Below are positions 26,819-36,878 of a stretch of 64,000 bases of DNA, in pieces. The first letter of the stretch is position 1. Each line of letters opens with the position of its first letter. Source of the DNA: Azonexus sp. (lineage in GTDB: Bacteria; Pseudomonadota; Gammaproteobacteria; Burkholderiales; Rhodocyclaceae); NCBI GenBank assembly GCA_030691385.1, contig JAUYEI010000066.1, forward strand, positions 1 through 64,000, given 5' to 3'. A program made the position numbers and the translations under genes. Below the pieces are notes generated by a model, which saw nothing but the letters and a program-made list of their open reading frames with translations, had not been told where the DNA came from and made no database searches.

Positions 26819-27726
26819 CGAACCTCCCTGTCGGTGATCATGGCACGCCGGATAGCGGCCTCATCGGAAATGTTGAGGCCCAATGACTGAGCGACATTGC
26901 CGTTGATGGCGATGGCGAACTGACTGGGGGCGGCTGGCGGTGGCAGGTTGGTGCCATGGGCGACAATCGTGTCGGCCGTCTGGCGGGCGATCTGGGCGGG
27001 CGTGCTGTGCAGCGCGGCGAGGGCGCCGGCGTTGACGAAGGCGGGCGAGTAGCCAATGACCGGCCGCTGGTAGCGGAAGGCCGTGATCAGGATGGGCTTG
27101 ATGTTGTTGCGATGGTAAATCTTGCTGTCGGGAACGGCGATCAGGACATTGACCCGGCCAAGCAGTGAATTGAGCGCTGGCAGCAGCGTATGTTCGGTGT
27201 CGGCATCTTCGTTGTCCAGGGTCAGGCCGGCGCTGCTGAAAGCCTGGCGGTACTGCCCGGCGACATTTCTCGTTTCGTTGCTGACGAGCATTCCGGTCCG
27301 TTTCAGGCCGGGGAGCAGATGATTGATGAATGCGGCCTGGCGCGCTGGTGGCTGGTCGAGGTAGATGGCGGTGATACGACCGGGACGACGGAATTCGGCG
27401 AGTATTTTTTCGTAACTTTGCCGCGGTAGCAGGGTGGCGATGATCGGCGGATTGTCGCTGCGGCCCAGCGTTTTGCGCAAGGCTTCGCTGCCGACGGTGA
27501 CGACCAACTCGGCCTGGCCAGCCAAGGAGGGCAGAGCATCGGCCTGATGTCTGGACGAAATGTTCCAGGTCGTGCCAGCCAACGCCTCTTCCAGTGTCGA
27601 GGAGAAGTCGGCGTAAGCGCCCCCGCGATCGCTCATGACCAGCGCAATACTGCCTCCCCAGGCCGGCAGGACTAGCGAAAACAGGGAGATGAGCGCAAAA
27701 AGGGCAGACCGCAGCATTGTCCGCAT
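26815..27726 (-). CDS. Periplasmic ABC-type substrate-binding protein (ABC_sub_bind-like)
   Basis: The 303-residue chain has a Sec signal peptide (ending near LPAWGGS) and a two-lobed periplasmic binding protein fold of the ABC_sub_bind type: AELVVTVGSEALRKTL, GRITAIYLDQPPARQAAFINHLLPGLKRTGMLVS, LGRVNVLIAVPDSKIYH and RPVIGYSPAFVNAGALAALHSTPAQIARQTA. No permease or ATPase is adjacent. It overlaps the GGDEF-EAL gene by 4 bases, so it probably feeds a ligand signal to that protein's periplasmic sensor and does not serve transport. The ligand is unknown. Confidence 0.8.
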   Translation of the reverse strand: MRTMLRSALFALISLFSLVLPAWGGSIALVMSDRGGAYADFSSTLEEALAGTTWNISSRHQADALPSLAGQAELVVTVGSEALRKTLGRSDNPPIIATLLPRQSYEKILAEFRRPGRITAIYLDQPPARQAAFINHLLPGLKRTGMLVSNETRNVAGQYRQAFSSAGLTLDNEDADTEHTLLPALNSLLGRVNVLIAVPDSKIYHRNNIKPILITAFRYQRPVIGYSPAFVNAGALAALHSTPAQIARQTADTIVAHGTNLPPPAAPSQFAIAINGNVAQSLGLNISDEAAIRRAMITDREVR

Positions 27727-27770
27727 ATTGCCTTAGCGACTATGCCAAAGCAATTGTGGTTTTGCGCAAT

Positions 27771-28361
27771 TCAGGGATTTTTGATGAAGTTTCTGATCTG
27801 TTCCGTGATATTCGTCACGGGCATGGCAAAGGCGAATTTCTTGATGAACGCGCCATCCGGGCCGAGCAGGATCATGCCGGCCGAGTGATCGACCGCGTAG
27901 CGATCCGGCGCGGTACCCGGTTCGCGTACTTTGGCGTAGCGGATCTTGAAATTGTCGGCGGTGCGGCGGACGAGGGCCGGCGAGGCGGTCAGGCCGAGAA
28001 TGCGGGGGTCGAAAAATTCGGTGTAGGTTTTCAGGATTTTGCCGGTGTCGCGTTCCGGGTCGACCGAGATGAAGATGGGCTGGACACGGCTGGCGTCCTC
28101 ACCTAGCTGTTTGAGGATTTCCGCCATTTCGACCAGCGTGGTCGGGCAGATATCCGGGCAGTAGGTGTAACCGAAGGAAATCAGCTGGAAGCGGCCGCGG
28201 AAATCCTCGTTGCTGACGGAGCGGCCGTTCGGGTCTTGCAGCAGGTAGCGCGGGATGATTTCCGCTTTCGCCTCGTTGAGTAGCTCAAGGCTGTGGGTGG
28301 CCTGGGCGAAAGCCGGGCTGGCGCAAAGCAGGGCGAGGAGTAGCGCGCCGCGGCGGATCAT
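27771..28361 (-). CDS. SCO1/SenC family copper chaperone / thiol protein
   Basis: SCO proteins deliver copper to the CuA site of cytochrome oxidase or act in periplasmic redox. The 196-residue chain has a signal peptide (SPAFAQA), the thioredoxin-like fold with the copper-binding CxxxC (TYCPDICPTT) and the distal His (AVDHSAGMILLGPDG). It overlaps the upstream small secreted protein gene by 4 bases (ATGA). No cytochrome oxidase genes are in view. Confidence 0.93.
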   Translation of the reverse strand: MIRRGALLLALLCASPAFAQATHSLELLNEAKAEIIPRYLLQDPNGRSVSNEDFRGRFQLISFGYTYCPDICPTTLVEMAEILKQLGEDASRVQPIFISVDPERDTGKILKTYTEFFDPRILGLTASPALVRRTADNFKIRYAKVREPGTAPDRYAVDHSAGMILLGPDGAFIKKFAFAMPVTNITEQIRNFIKNP

Positions 28362-28693
28362 TGGGGCGCCGGGAAGCTGGCCTGCAGTCGCTTTTCGGCG
28401 GCGGCCATATTGCTGGCCAGTGATGCCGCATCGGGGCAGGTCGCGCCTTTGCCTTGTTCCAGATAGGCGGCGTTGGTGGCGTTTTCGAAGATTTCCCCGT
28501 AGCCGCGGGTTTTCGGGGCGATGGTGATCACGGCGTTGCGGGCGCGGGAGACCAGGGCGGGTTGCTGGCAGGCGAGGGCGATGCCGTTGAGGCGGCCGAT
28601 GGCTTCGACGGCGGCAGTGCCTTCGTCGGCGGCCAGGCCCGATTGGGCGAAGGAGGCCAGGAAGAGGGCAAACAGCGGGGCGGCGATTTTCAT
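28358..28693 (-). CDS. Small secreted protein of unknown function, coupled to the SCO1-like gene
   Basis: The 111-residue chain has a clear Sec signal peptide (MKIAAPLFALFLASFAQSGLAA) and a helical mature part with two Cys (LACQQPALV and ATCPDAAS), which could form one disulfide. The start at 28693 has AAGGA upstream. It overlaps the SCO gene by 4 bases, so a role in the same periplasmic copper or redox process is plausible. I do not recognise a named family. Confidence 0.75.
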   Translation of the reverse strand: MKIAAPLFALFLASFAQSGLAADEGTAAVEAIGRLNGIALACQQPALVSRARNAVITIAPKTRGYGEIFENATNAAYLEQGKGATCPDAASLASNMAAAEKRLQASFPAPQ

Positions 28694-28751
28694 GGCAGGA
28701 GTTCCTTGGGATTGTCGGACGATTATAGGCAATCTCCGCGGCCCGACCTTT

Positions 28752-29543
28752 TCACAGATCAAAAATGGCGAGTAATTGTGGCAGGCCTTCGCTGATCGCC
28801 ACCGGTCCGGGGGTCAGGATGATGGCCGATTTGATTTCATGCATGTTTTTCCGGTTGACCGCGGGAATGGCCTCCCAGCCCGGCCGGGCGGCGACGCGTT
28901 CGGGGCGGAAGTGCTTGCCGCACCACGAGCCGATGATGATGTCCGGGGCGCCGGCGATGACGGCTTCCGGCGTCGGCCGGCGGTCCTTGGCCAGCGGCGA
29001 GCGGGCCTGTTCGGCGAAGATGTCTTCGCCGCCGGCTATTTCGATGAGTTCGGAGGCCCAGCGGATGCCGCTGATCAGCGGTTCGTCCCATTCCTCGAAA
29101 TAGACGCGCGGCTTCTTGCCGGTTCTGGCGACGCGTTCGGCGGCGATGGCGCGGGCTTGGGCGATCTGCGCTTCCAGGCCGGCGACGATTTCCAAGGCCT
29201 TGGCTTCGGCGCCGACCAGCCGGCCGAGCGTTTCGATCATGCCGAGAATGTCCTCGACGCTGCGCGTGTTGAAGGCGTAAACCGGCACGCCGGCCTTGAT
29301 CAGATCGCGCGAAATCTCGCTTTGCAGGTCGGAGAAAGTCAGCACGAGGTCGGGCTGGGTCGCCAGGATCTTGTCGATGTCGCCGCTCGTGAAGGCGAAG
29401 ACCTTGGGCTTTTCCTTGCGCGCCTCGGGCGGGCGGACGGTGTAGCCGGAAATGCCGACGATGCGGTCCTGCTCGCCGAGGGCGTAAAGCACCTCGACGG
29501 TTTCCGTGGTCAGGCAGACGATGCGTTGGGGCAGGCGGGTCAT
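28752..29543 (-). CDS. BtuF-like cobalamin-binding protein without signal peptide
   Basis: The 263-residue chain is a class III periplasmic-binding fold: RIVCLTTETVEVLYALGEQDRIVGISGYTVRPPEA, DIDKILATQPDLVLTFSDLQ, ISGIRWASELIEIAGG and APDIIIGSWCGKHFRPERV. It starts MTRLPQRIVCL with no signal peptide, so as read it is cytoplasmic or the start is wrong; its ATG overlaps the stop of the preceding BtuF gene (ATGA), which supports this start. It belongs to the riboswitch-controlled bluB-cbiB-cobD-btuF operon. Near the C-terminus IPAVNRKNMHEI is encoded by a copy of the dispersed motif. Confidence 0.85.
   Translation of the reverse strand: MTRLPQRIVCLTTETVEVLYALGEQDRIVGISGYTVRPPEARKEKPKVFAFTSGDIDKILATQPDLVLTFSDLQSEISRDLIKAGVPVYAFNTRSVEDILGMIETLGRLVGAEAKALEIVAGLEAQIAQARAIAAERVARTGKKPRVYFEEWDEPLISGIRWASELIEIAGGEDIFAEQARSPLAKDRRPTPEAVIAGAPDIIIGSWCGKHFRPERVAARPGWEAIPAVNRKNMHEIKSAIILTPGPVAISEGLPQLLAIFDL
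28836..28870 (-). repeat. Dispersed uptake-like motif, copy 6 (inside the cytoplasmic BtuF-like gene)
   Basis: The minus strand reads GCGGTCAACCGGAAAAAC, then ATGCATGAAA. It encodes AVNRKNMHEI, close to what the family carries at this place (Av..g.vyei), so part of the match may be natural. Confidence 0.6.
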
Positions 29544-30430
29544 TTGGCCGGCCTCCGGCTGCGCGCGACATCGAGGTGGGCGCAGAGCTTTTCGGTGCCG
29601 TCGAGGATGCGCGGCGTGTGACGCTGCATGATGTCCGGGTTGATGTGGAACAGGTTGCCGCGTTTGACGGCGGTCATCCGCGTCCATTTGTCCCAGTCGT
29701 GCAGCCATTCGGGCTTGGCGTCGCCCATGCCGGTGGCGACGATGGCTTCCGGGTCGGCTTCGAGCACGGCTTCGACCGTGACATTGGGCGCCATCTGCTT
29801 GAGGTGACCGAACACGTTTTCGCCACCGCACAGCTTGATGGCGTCGCTGATGATCTGCGGGCCGCCGACGGTCATCAGCGGTGTTTTCCATATCTGGTAA
29901 AAGACGCGCACTTTGGGCTTGCTGCCGTTGCTGGAGCGAATCGCGGCGAGGCGTTTGCGGAACTGCTCGGCGGCTGCGTTGGCAACGGTTTCCGTGCCGG
30001 CCAGCTGGCCCAGACGTTCAAGCTGCTCGGCGACGTGTTCAATGGTGTTTGGCTGCGATATATAAACGGTCAGGCCGAGCGTCCTGAGTTTGTCGACCTG
30101 CGTCATGTTGTTGCCGCTTTCCCAGGCCAGCACGAGATCGGGCTTGAGGGCGGCGACGGCTTCGAGGTCGATGCGCGAATAGCCGCCGACGCGCGGCACT
30201 TTCTTCGCTTCCGGCGGGTAGTCGCTGTAATCGACGGTGCCCACCAGCTTGTCGCCGGCGCCGGCCGCGTAGAGGCTCTCGGCGGCATGCGGGGCGAGGG
30301 TGACGATGCGCTTGGCCGGCGCCTTGAGGCGGACTTCCTGGCCGGTATCGTCCTTGAAGACGAGATCGGCGTGGGCGGCGGTGGAAACGAGCATGGCTAC
30401 GGTCAACCGGAAAAATAGGCCAAATTTCAA
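29540..30430 (-). CDS. btuF: Periplasmic cobalamin-binding protein BtuF-like
   Basis: BtuF captures vitamin B12 in the periplasm for the BtuCD transporter. The 296-residue chain has a signal peptide cleaved after TAAHA and the binding fold: RIVTLAPHAAESLYAAGAGDKLVGTVDYSDYPPEA, YSRIDLEAVAALKPDLVLAW and IISDAIKLCGGENVFG. The TTG at 30430 is chosen because GGAGAA lies just upstream and only this start gives a full signal peptide; it overlaps the cobD stop (TTGA). A copy of the dispersed motif encodes KFGLFFRLTVAM, the start of that signal peptide. No btuC or btuD is in the window. Confidence 0.88.
   Translation of the reverse strand: MKFGLFFRLTVAMLVSTAAHADLVFKDDTGQEVRLKAPAKRIVTLAPHAAESLYAAGAGDKLVGTVDYSDYPPEAKKVPRVGGYSRIDLEAVAALKPDLVLAWESGNNMTQVDKLRTLGLTVYISQPNTIEHVAEQLERLGQLAGTETVANAAAEQFRKRLAAIRSSNGSKPKVRVFYQIWKTPLMTVGGPQIISDAIKLCGGENVFGHLKQMAPNVTVEAVLEADPEAIVATGMGDAKPEWLHDWDKWTRMTAVKRGNLFHINPDIMQRHTPRILDGTEKLCAHLDVARSRRPAK
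30392..30430 (+). repeat. Dispersed uptake-like motif, copy 7 (encodes the btuF signal peptide start)
   Basis: The plus strand reads ACGGTCAACCGGAAAAAT, then AGGCCAAATTTCAAA. On the minus strand the same bases encode KFGLFFRLTVAM, the hydrophobic start of the BtuF signal peptide, including its TTG start. Confidence 0.85.
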
Positions 30431-31411
30431 ATTGTTCTCCAGGCGGAAAGGGTTTCGCTCAGGCGCTGCCAGCCGGCTTCGTCGCCGGGCAGGCCGAAGC
30501 GCAGCAGCGGTTGCTGGTCGAAATGGCGGGTCAGGATGCCCTGGCGGGCAAGGGCATCGTGCAGCTCGGCCGAGCGGGCGCTGGTCAGCGTGGCGAACAG
30601 GGCCGTCGATTTGACCTCGCCGAGCGGCGCCAGCAATTCGTGCAGGCGGGCGCTGGCGGCGATCAGGCGGGGGCGGGCGGCGGCCTGCCAGGCGGTGTCC
30701 TGCAGCGCCAGCCGGGTGACTTCGCGGGCCGGGCCGCTCACCGTCCACGGCCCCATCGCCTCGTTCATGCGGTTCAGGATGTCGGGCGCGGCGAAGACGA
30801 AACCGACGCGCGCCCCGGCCAGCCCGAAGAACTTGCCGAGCGAGCGCAGCACGATGAGGTTGGGCGCATCAATGGTGCCGGCCAGCGGCGTCAGGCTGTC
30901 TTCCGGCGTCGGGTCCATGAAGGCTTCGTCGATGATCAGCCAGCCGCCGCGTTTCTTGAGCTGGTGGGCGGCGTCGAGGGCGATATCGCGCGGGTGGCGG
31001 TCGGCCGTCGGGTTGTTCGGGTTGCAGAGCAGCACGTAGGGCGTCGCCGTGGCCAGGGCGCGCGGCAGCATGGCGTTCTGCAGGAAACGCACCTTGTGTC
31101 CGGCGCGCTGCCAGGCCTGCGGGTGTTCGCTGTAGATCGGCGAAATGCACGCGACCACGGCGCGCGGCAGCAGGGCCGGCAGCCAGTGGATGGCGGCTTG
31201 CGAACCGGCGACGGCGAGCAGGTTGGTGTTGCCGTAGTAATCCGCAGCGGCGGCCTCCAGCCCGTCGTTTTCCTCGGGCAGGCGGTGCCAGGCTTCGGGC
31301 GACAGCGCCGGCACGGGCCAGCCTTCAGGGTTGATGCCGGTCGACAGATCCAGCCAGCTTTCCAGCGGAATGTTGTAGTGCGCTGCGGCTTTGCGCAGGC
31401 AGCCACCGTGT

Positions 31412-31419
<8 letters not shown>
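30427..31419 (-). CDS. cobD: L-threonine-O-3-phosphate decarboxylase (aminopropanol linker)
   Basis: CobD makes (R)-1-amino-2-propanol O-phosphate, the linker that joins the corrin ring to the nucleotide loop. The 330-residue chain is a class I aminotransferase-fold PLP enzyme: EHGGCLRKAA at the start, LLCNPNNPTADRHP, WLIIDEAFMDPTPEDSL and the PLP-lysine motif LRSLGKFFGLAGARVGF. The ATG at 31419 is preferred over a TTG upstream. It overlaps cbiB by 8 bases and btuF by 4. In other nomenclature this gene is called cobC. Confidence 0.93.
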
Positions 31420-33292
<1,873 letters not shown>

Positions 33293-33438
33293 ATATCAAT
33301 GATTTTGGATATGCAATTTTAGGACAATTGCCATTCCCCGTGATCGACTGAATCAACAGCCATAACGTTCGATGTCAAATATAATCCGGCCAATCTTTGG
33401 GCAGCCATCACCGGTGGGCAATATCCCAGATGCTGAAC

Positions 33439-33460
33439 CTGTTTTTATATACAGTATAAT
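33439..33460 (+). promoter_or_regulatory. LexA (SOS) box overlapping the promoter of the restriction-modification genes
   Basis: CTGTTTTTATATACAG (33439-33454) fits CTGT-N8-ACAG and is followed at once by a perfect -10 hexamer TATAAT (33455-33460). LexA bound here would block the promoter about 35 bases before the methyltransferase start. Confidence 0.8.
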
Positions 33461-33495
33461 TAAGCGGGAAGCCTGCGTGTCGACTGGGAATGCTT

Positions 33496-34632
33496 ATGGC
33501 CTATGAACTGACTAACGAACAACGTGATCGCTATCGCGCAACCGCAATCCGATCCCAACTGCGGAAGCGGGAGCTACTGCGATTCCATGACGAAGATGCT
33601 GAAGTTGATGATCTCCATCGCTTTGGCGAACGCTTGGATGTCAGCGATTTGATGCCGATGCTCGCTTCCAACGCGCTGACTAGTCTCTCCCTGTTTTCCG
33701 GCGGTGGAGGACTCGATCTTGGCTTCGAACGTGCCGGATTTGGACATGCTGCTTCGTTTGAAATTCTTGACATTTGCGGCGAAACATTGCGTGCCAATCG
33801 GCCTCAATGGGAAGTGAGCTCAGGAACAGAAGCTGGAGATGTGCGGGCTGCGCGTTTCACCCCTTTCCGTGGGGTCGATGTCGTGCACGGAGGTCCGCCT
33901 TGTCAGCCTTTTTCTGTTGCGGGGAAACAGGCTGGTGCTGAGGATCCTAGGAACATGTGGCCAGATTTTGTCCGGTGTGTACTTCAAACCCGCCCGAGAG
34001 CTTTCGTGGCTGAGAACGTACCAGGGATCTTGGATCGAAAATTCAATGAATTTGTCAAAGCAAACATTTCTGCGCCGCTAGAAAAATATTACAGGATTTT
34101 CAAGTTCAGGTTGGCTGCACATGATTTCGGCGTTCCTCAAAGTCGGCGAAGGGTTTTCTTTGTCGGTTTCCGTTTGAAGCGCGATGCTGAGCGTTGGGTG
34201 CAGCCGGAGCCTACCCATGGAGAAACAGCAACGCTCTTTGGCACAGTTTTACCGTACAACTTTGCGCGCCAGAGCATAGGCTTGCCCGATATTGGTTTCG
34301 ATCAGTTGGCGCCCACGCTACGTTCGGGATTCACTGGGCCGCGCAACACAACCGGGATACTGAATAGCAAGGCATCATTAACTGTATGGAATCGTCTCCG
34401 CGTCTGGCCGAATGGGGTGCAGCCAACGCACTCAATGGCGCGGGCCTATCCTCCTGAAAATGGTCACTTCCGACTGTCGGTAGCTGACTGCGCACTCCTC
34501 CAGGGATTTTCGGCCGACTGGAAATTTAGCGGCGCTGTTTATCAGGCGCTTGGTCAGATCGGAAACAGTGTTTGTCCGCCAGTTGCCTATGCGGTGGCAC
34601 GTCAGGTTGCACGTGCTCTGGGAGTAGCTTGA
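33496..34632 (+). CDS. DNA (cytosine-5-)-methyltransferase, type II restriction-modification
   Basis: The 378-residue chain carries the C5-methyltransferase motifs: I (SLFSGGGGLDLGFERAGF), IV with catalytic Cys (VVHGGPPCQPFSVAGKQ), VI (AFVAENVPGI), VIII (QSRRRVFFVGFR) and the late GQIGNSVCPPVAYAVA (motif X). A roughly 60-residue N-terminal extension precedes motif I. ATG 33496 is preferred (GGGAA just upstream); ATG 33490 is also possible. The base composition is more AT-rich than the flanking cob genes. The partner endonuclease follows with a TGATG overlap. The recognition sequence cannot be told. Confidence 0.93.
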   Translation: MAYELTNEQRDRYRATAIRSQLRKRELLRFHDEDAEVDDLHRFGERLDVSDLMPMLASNALTSLSLFSGGGGLDLGFERAGFGHAASFEILDICGETLRANRPQWEVSSGTEAGDVRAARFTPFRGVDVVHGGPPCQPFSVAGKQAGAEDPRNMWPDFVRCVLQTRPRAFVAENVPGILDRKFNEFVKANISAPLEKYYRIFKFRLAAHDFGVPQSRRRVFFVGFRLKRDAERWVQPEPTHGETATLFGTVLPYNFARQSIGLPDIGFDQLAPTLRSGFTGPRNTTGILNSKASLTVWNRLRVWPNGVQPTHSMARAYPPENGHFRLSVADCALLQGFSADWKFSGAVYQALGQIGNSVCPPVAYAVARQVARALGVA

Positions 34633-35369
34633 TGTCAGTTCAGGACGACGAACGAGAGCGCGAACTTGTCCGGATGTTCAACCTCCACTGGGACCCCAGC
34701 CACCAGCGTGGAGGTGTCGATGCCGTACTGGATGTTGCCTACGAAGGAAGAAAATATCAGTTTGAAGTTGAGGTGAAATCGACTACCGGAAACACCGTAT
34801 CAACTGCCCGTGACGTTGGCATGGAGCATATCCAGAAATGGCGAAGCAAACTATTTATCATCGGTTTTTACTCTAAGGAAGCTGGGCGCCCTGAACTTCA
34901 GCGCTCTCTTTGCCTTACTCCTGTCGATATGGAGCCATGGATCGCTTCAATCGAGAAAAAAATCCTGATCGACTTCAAGCTGGCCGCTTGCGCCTCACGA
35001 CGACTCATTCTGGGTGATTTGTATGAGGTATGCGGCCAGCAAGACTCCTATTCACCGGATGACGCAAAGCGACTCCACAAGCAGCAATGGTCGGCAGATG
35101 AATACGCTGCAGCCCTGGATAGCGTTGTGGATGGCAAGCCACGTGTTTCCAAAGAGAAAATGTTGGAAATCCTGCACCTGCGTTCCAAGTACATTGCCGA
35201 ACGTGGCGCTACGTTGAATAATCCGCATATTACCAAGACGCACCTTGATCGTTTTGCTGGGTCAGCTAGAGAAGTGTCGGGGCCGAATTGGGCCGAGGCG
35301 ATTCGGCTTGCTGCTATCTCCTTCCTGCAAGCTAATCCGACGCACGTTGCCGTCCGAGAGTTGCAGTAA
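34632..35369 (+). CDS. Probable type II restriction endonuclease
   Basis: I do not recognise a named family. The 245-residue chain has a candidate PD-(D/E)xK nuclease core: [16 protein letters not shown] followed by [10 protein letters not shown], with Asp and E-x-K as metal-site residues. It directly follows the C5-methyltransferase (start overlaps its stop as TGATG), which strongly suggests the cognate endonuclease. The codon use and AT content match the methyltransferase and differ from the surrounding cob genes, so the pair was probably acquired together. Confidence 0.78.
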   Translation: MSVQDDERERELVRMFNLHWDPSHQRGGVDAVLDVAYEGRKYQFEVEVKSTTGNTVSTARDVGMEHIQKWRSKLFIIGFYSKEAGRPELQRSLCLTPVDMEPWIASIEKKILIDFKLAACASRRLILGDLYEVCGQQDSYSPDDAKRLHKQQWSADEYAAALDSVVDGKPRVSKEKMLEILHLRSKYIAERGATLNNPHITKTHLDRFAGSAREVSGPNWAEAIRLAAISFLQANPTHVAVRELQ

Positions 35370-35382
35370 CCACTTCCAGTCT

Positions 35383-36864
35383 TTGCGTATATCCTGTTCT
35401 ACCCTCATGGTCCAAGGGACCACCTCCGATGCCGGCAAGACGACGCTGGTCGCTGCCTTGTGCCGCATCCTGCAGCGTCGCGGCGTGCGCGTCGCGCCGT
35501 TCAAGCCGCAGAACATGGCGCTCAATTCTGCCGTGACCGTCGATGGTGGCGAGATCGGGCGGGCGCAGGCGCTGCAGGCGCTGGCTTGTGGTCTGGCGCC
35601 GCATACCGATTTCAATCCGGTGCTGCTCAAGCCGACCACCGACAAAAAAGCGCAGGTCATCATTCATGGCAAGGTGGCGTTTGACCTCGATGCCAAGGCT
35701 TATCACGAGTACAAACCGCGGGCGATGGGAGCGGTGCTTGAATCGTGGGCGCGGCTGACGGCGGCTTACGATTGCGTGGTGGTCGAGGGAGCCGGGTCGC
35801 CGGCCGAGATCAATCTGCGGGCGCGGGATATCGCCAACATGGGTTTTGCCGAAGCGGTGGATTGTCCGGTGATCATCGTCGCCGACATTGACCGGGGCGG
35901 GGTTTTTGCCCATCTGGTTGGTACGCTGGAGTTGCTCTCGCCGACCGAGCAGGCGCGGGTCAAGGGCTTTGTCATCAACCGTTTTCGCGGCGACATTGCG
36001 CTGCTTGAATCCGGCCTGACTTGGCTGGAGGAGCGCACCGGCAAGCCGGTTATCGGCGTTTTGCCCTATCTGCACGGCCTGATGCTCGATGCCGAGGATG
36101 CCATTGCGACTGCTACGGTCGACCGGAAAAAAGCGCCAAAATTGAAAGTCATCGCCCCGGCTTACCCGCGCGTTTCCAATCACAACGACCTCGACCCGCT
36201 ACGCCTGCACCCGGAAGTCGATTTCCGCTGGATAGCCCCGGGCGAAACCCCGCCGGCGGCCGACCTGATCGTCCTGCCCGGCTCCAAGGCCGTGCGTGCC
36301 GACATCGACTGGCTGCGCGAACAGGGCTGGGCGACGGCGATTCACAAGCACCTGCGCTACGGCGGCAAGGTGGTCGGTCTGTGCGGCGGCTACCAGATGC
36401 TGGGCCGGATGATCCACGATCCGCAGGGCCTGGAAGGCCAGCCAGGCAGCACGCCGGGGCTGGGCGTGCTGGATGTCGAAACGACGCTCGAAGCCGAGAA
36501 GCAGTTACGGAATGTGAGCGGTCACTTGTCGCTACCGGGCCGGCCGGCGATGACCGGTTATGAAATTCACCTTGGTGTGACGCGGGGCGAAGGGCTCACC
36601 CAAAGTGCCGTCGAACTGGCCGATGGGGTCAGCGACGGTGCCATTTCCGCCGACAACCAGGTCTTCGCCACCTACTGCCACGGCGTCTTCGACCACCCGG
36701 AAGCGCTGACCGCGTTACTGAGCTGGGCCGGCATGACGGAAAGCGAGCAGGTCGATTTCGCCGCCCGGCGCGAGGCCGACCTCGAGCGCTTGGCCGATTC
36801 AGTCGAGGCGGCGCTCGATTGGGAAAAGATGGATGTTCTGCTGCCGCGTCACGCCGGCGGCTAG
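35383..36864 (+). CDS. cobQ: Cobyric acid synthase CobQ
   Basis: CobQ amidates the corrin side chains b, d, e and g to give adenosylcobyric acid. The chain has the DTBS-like ATP domain ([50 protein letters not shown]) and a class I glutamine amidotransferase domain with [12 protein letters not shown] (nucleophile Cys) and a distal YCHGVFDH. The start is unclear: TTG 35383 gives [12 protein letters not shown], which fits the family N-terminus; ATG 35407 would cut into the first strand. Neither has a ribosome-binding site, and the gene begins 13 bases after the endonuclease gene. [11 protein letters not shown] is a dispersed-motif copy. Confidence 0.9.
   Translation: MRISCSTLMVQGTTSDAGKTTLVAALCRILQRRGVRVAPFKPQNMALNSAVTVDGGEIGRAQALQALACGLAPHTDFNPVLLKPTTDKKAQVIIHGKVAFDLDAKAYHEYKPRAMGAVLESWARLTAAYDCVVVEGAGSPAEINLRARDIANMGFAEAVDCPVIIVADIDRGGVFAHLVGTLELLSPTEQARVKGFVINRFRGDIALLESGLTWLEERTGKPVIGVLPYLHGLMLDAEDAIATATVDRKKAPKLKVIAPAYPRVSNHNDLDPLRLHPEVDFRWIAPGETPPAADLIVLPGSKAVRADIDWLREQGWATAIHKHLRYGGKVVGLCGGYQMLGRMIHDPQGLEGQPGSTPGLGVLDVETTLEAEKQLRNVSGHLSLPGRPAMTGYEIHLGVTRGEGLTQSAVELADGVSDGAISADNQVFATYCHGVFDHPEALTALLSWAGMTESEQVDFAARREADLERLADSVEAALDWEKMDVLLPRHAGG
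36112..36150 (+). repeat. Dispersed uptake-like motif, copy 9 (inside cobQ)
   Basis: The plus strand reads ACGGTCGACCGGAAAAAAG, then CGCCAAAATTGAAAG. It is read as [11 protein letters not shown] in the linker between the two CobQ domains. Confidence 0.85.
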
Positions 36865-36878
36865 CCCGGATTTGCTGC

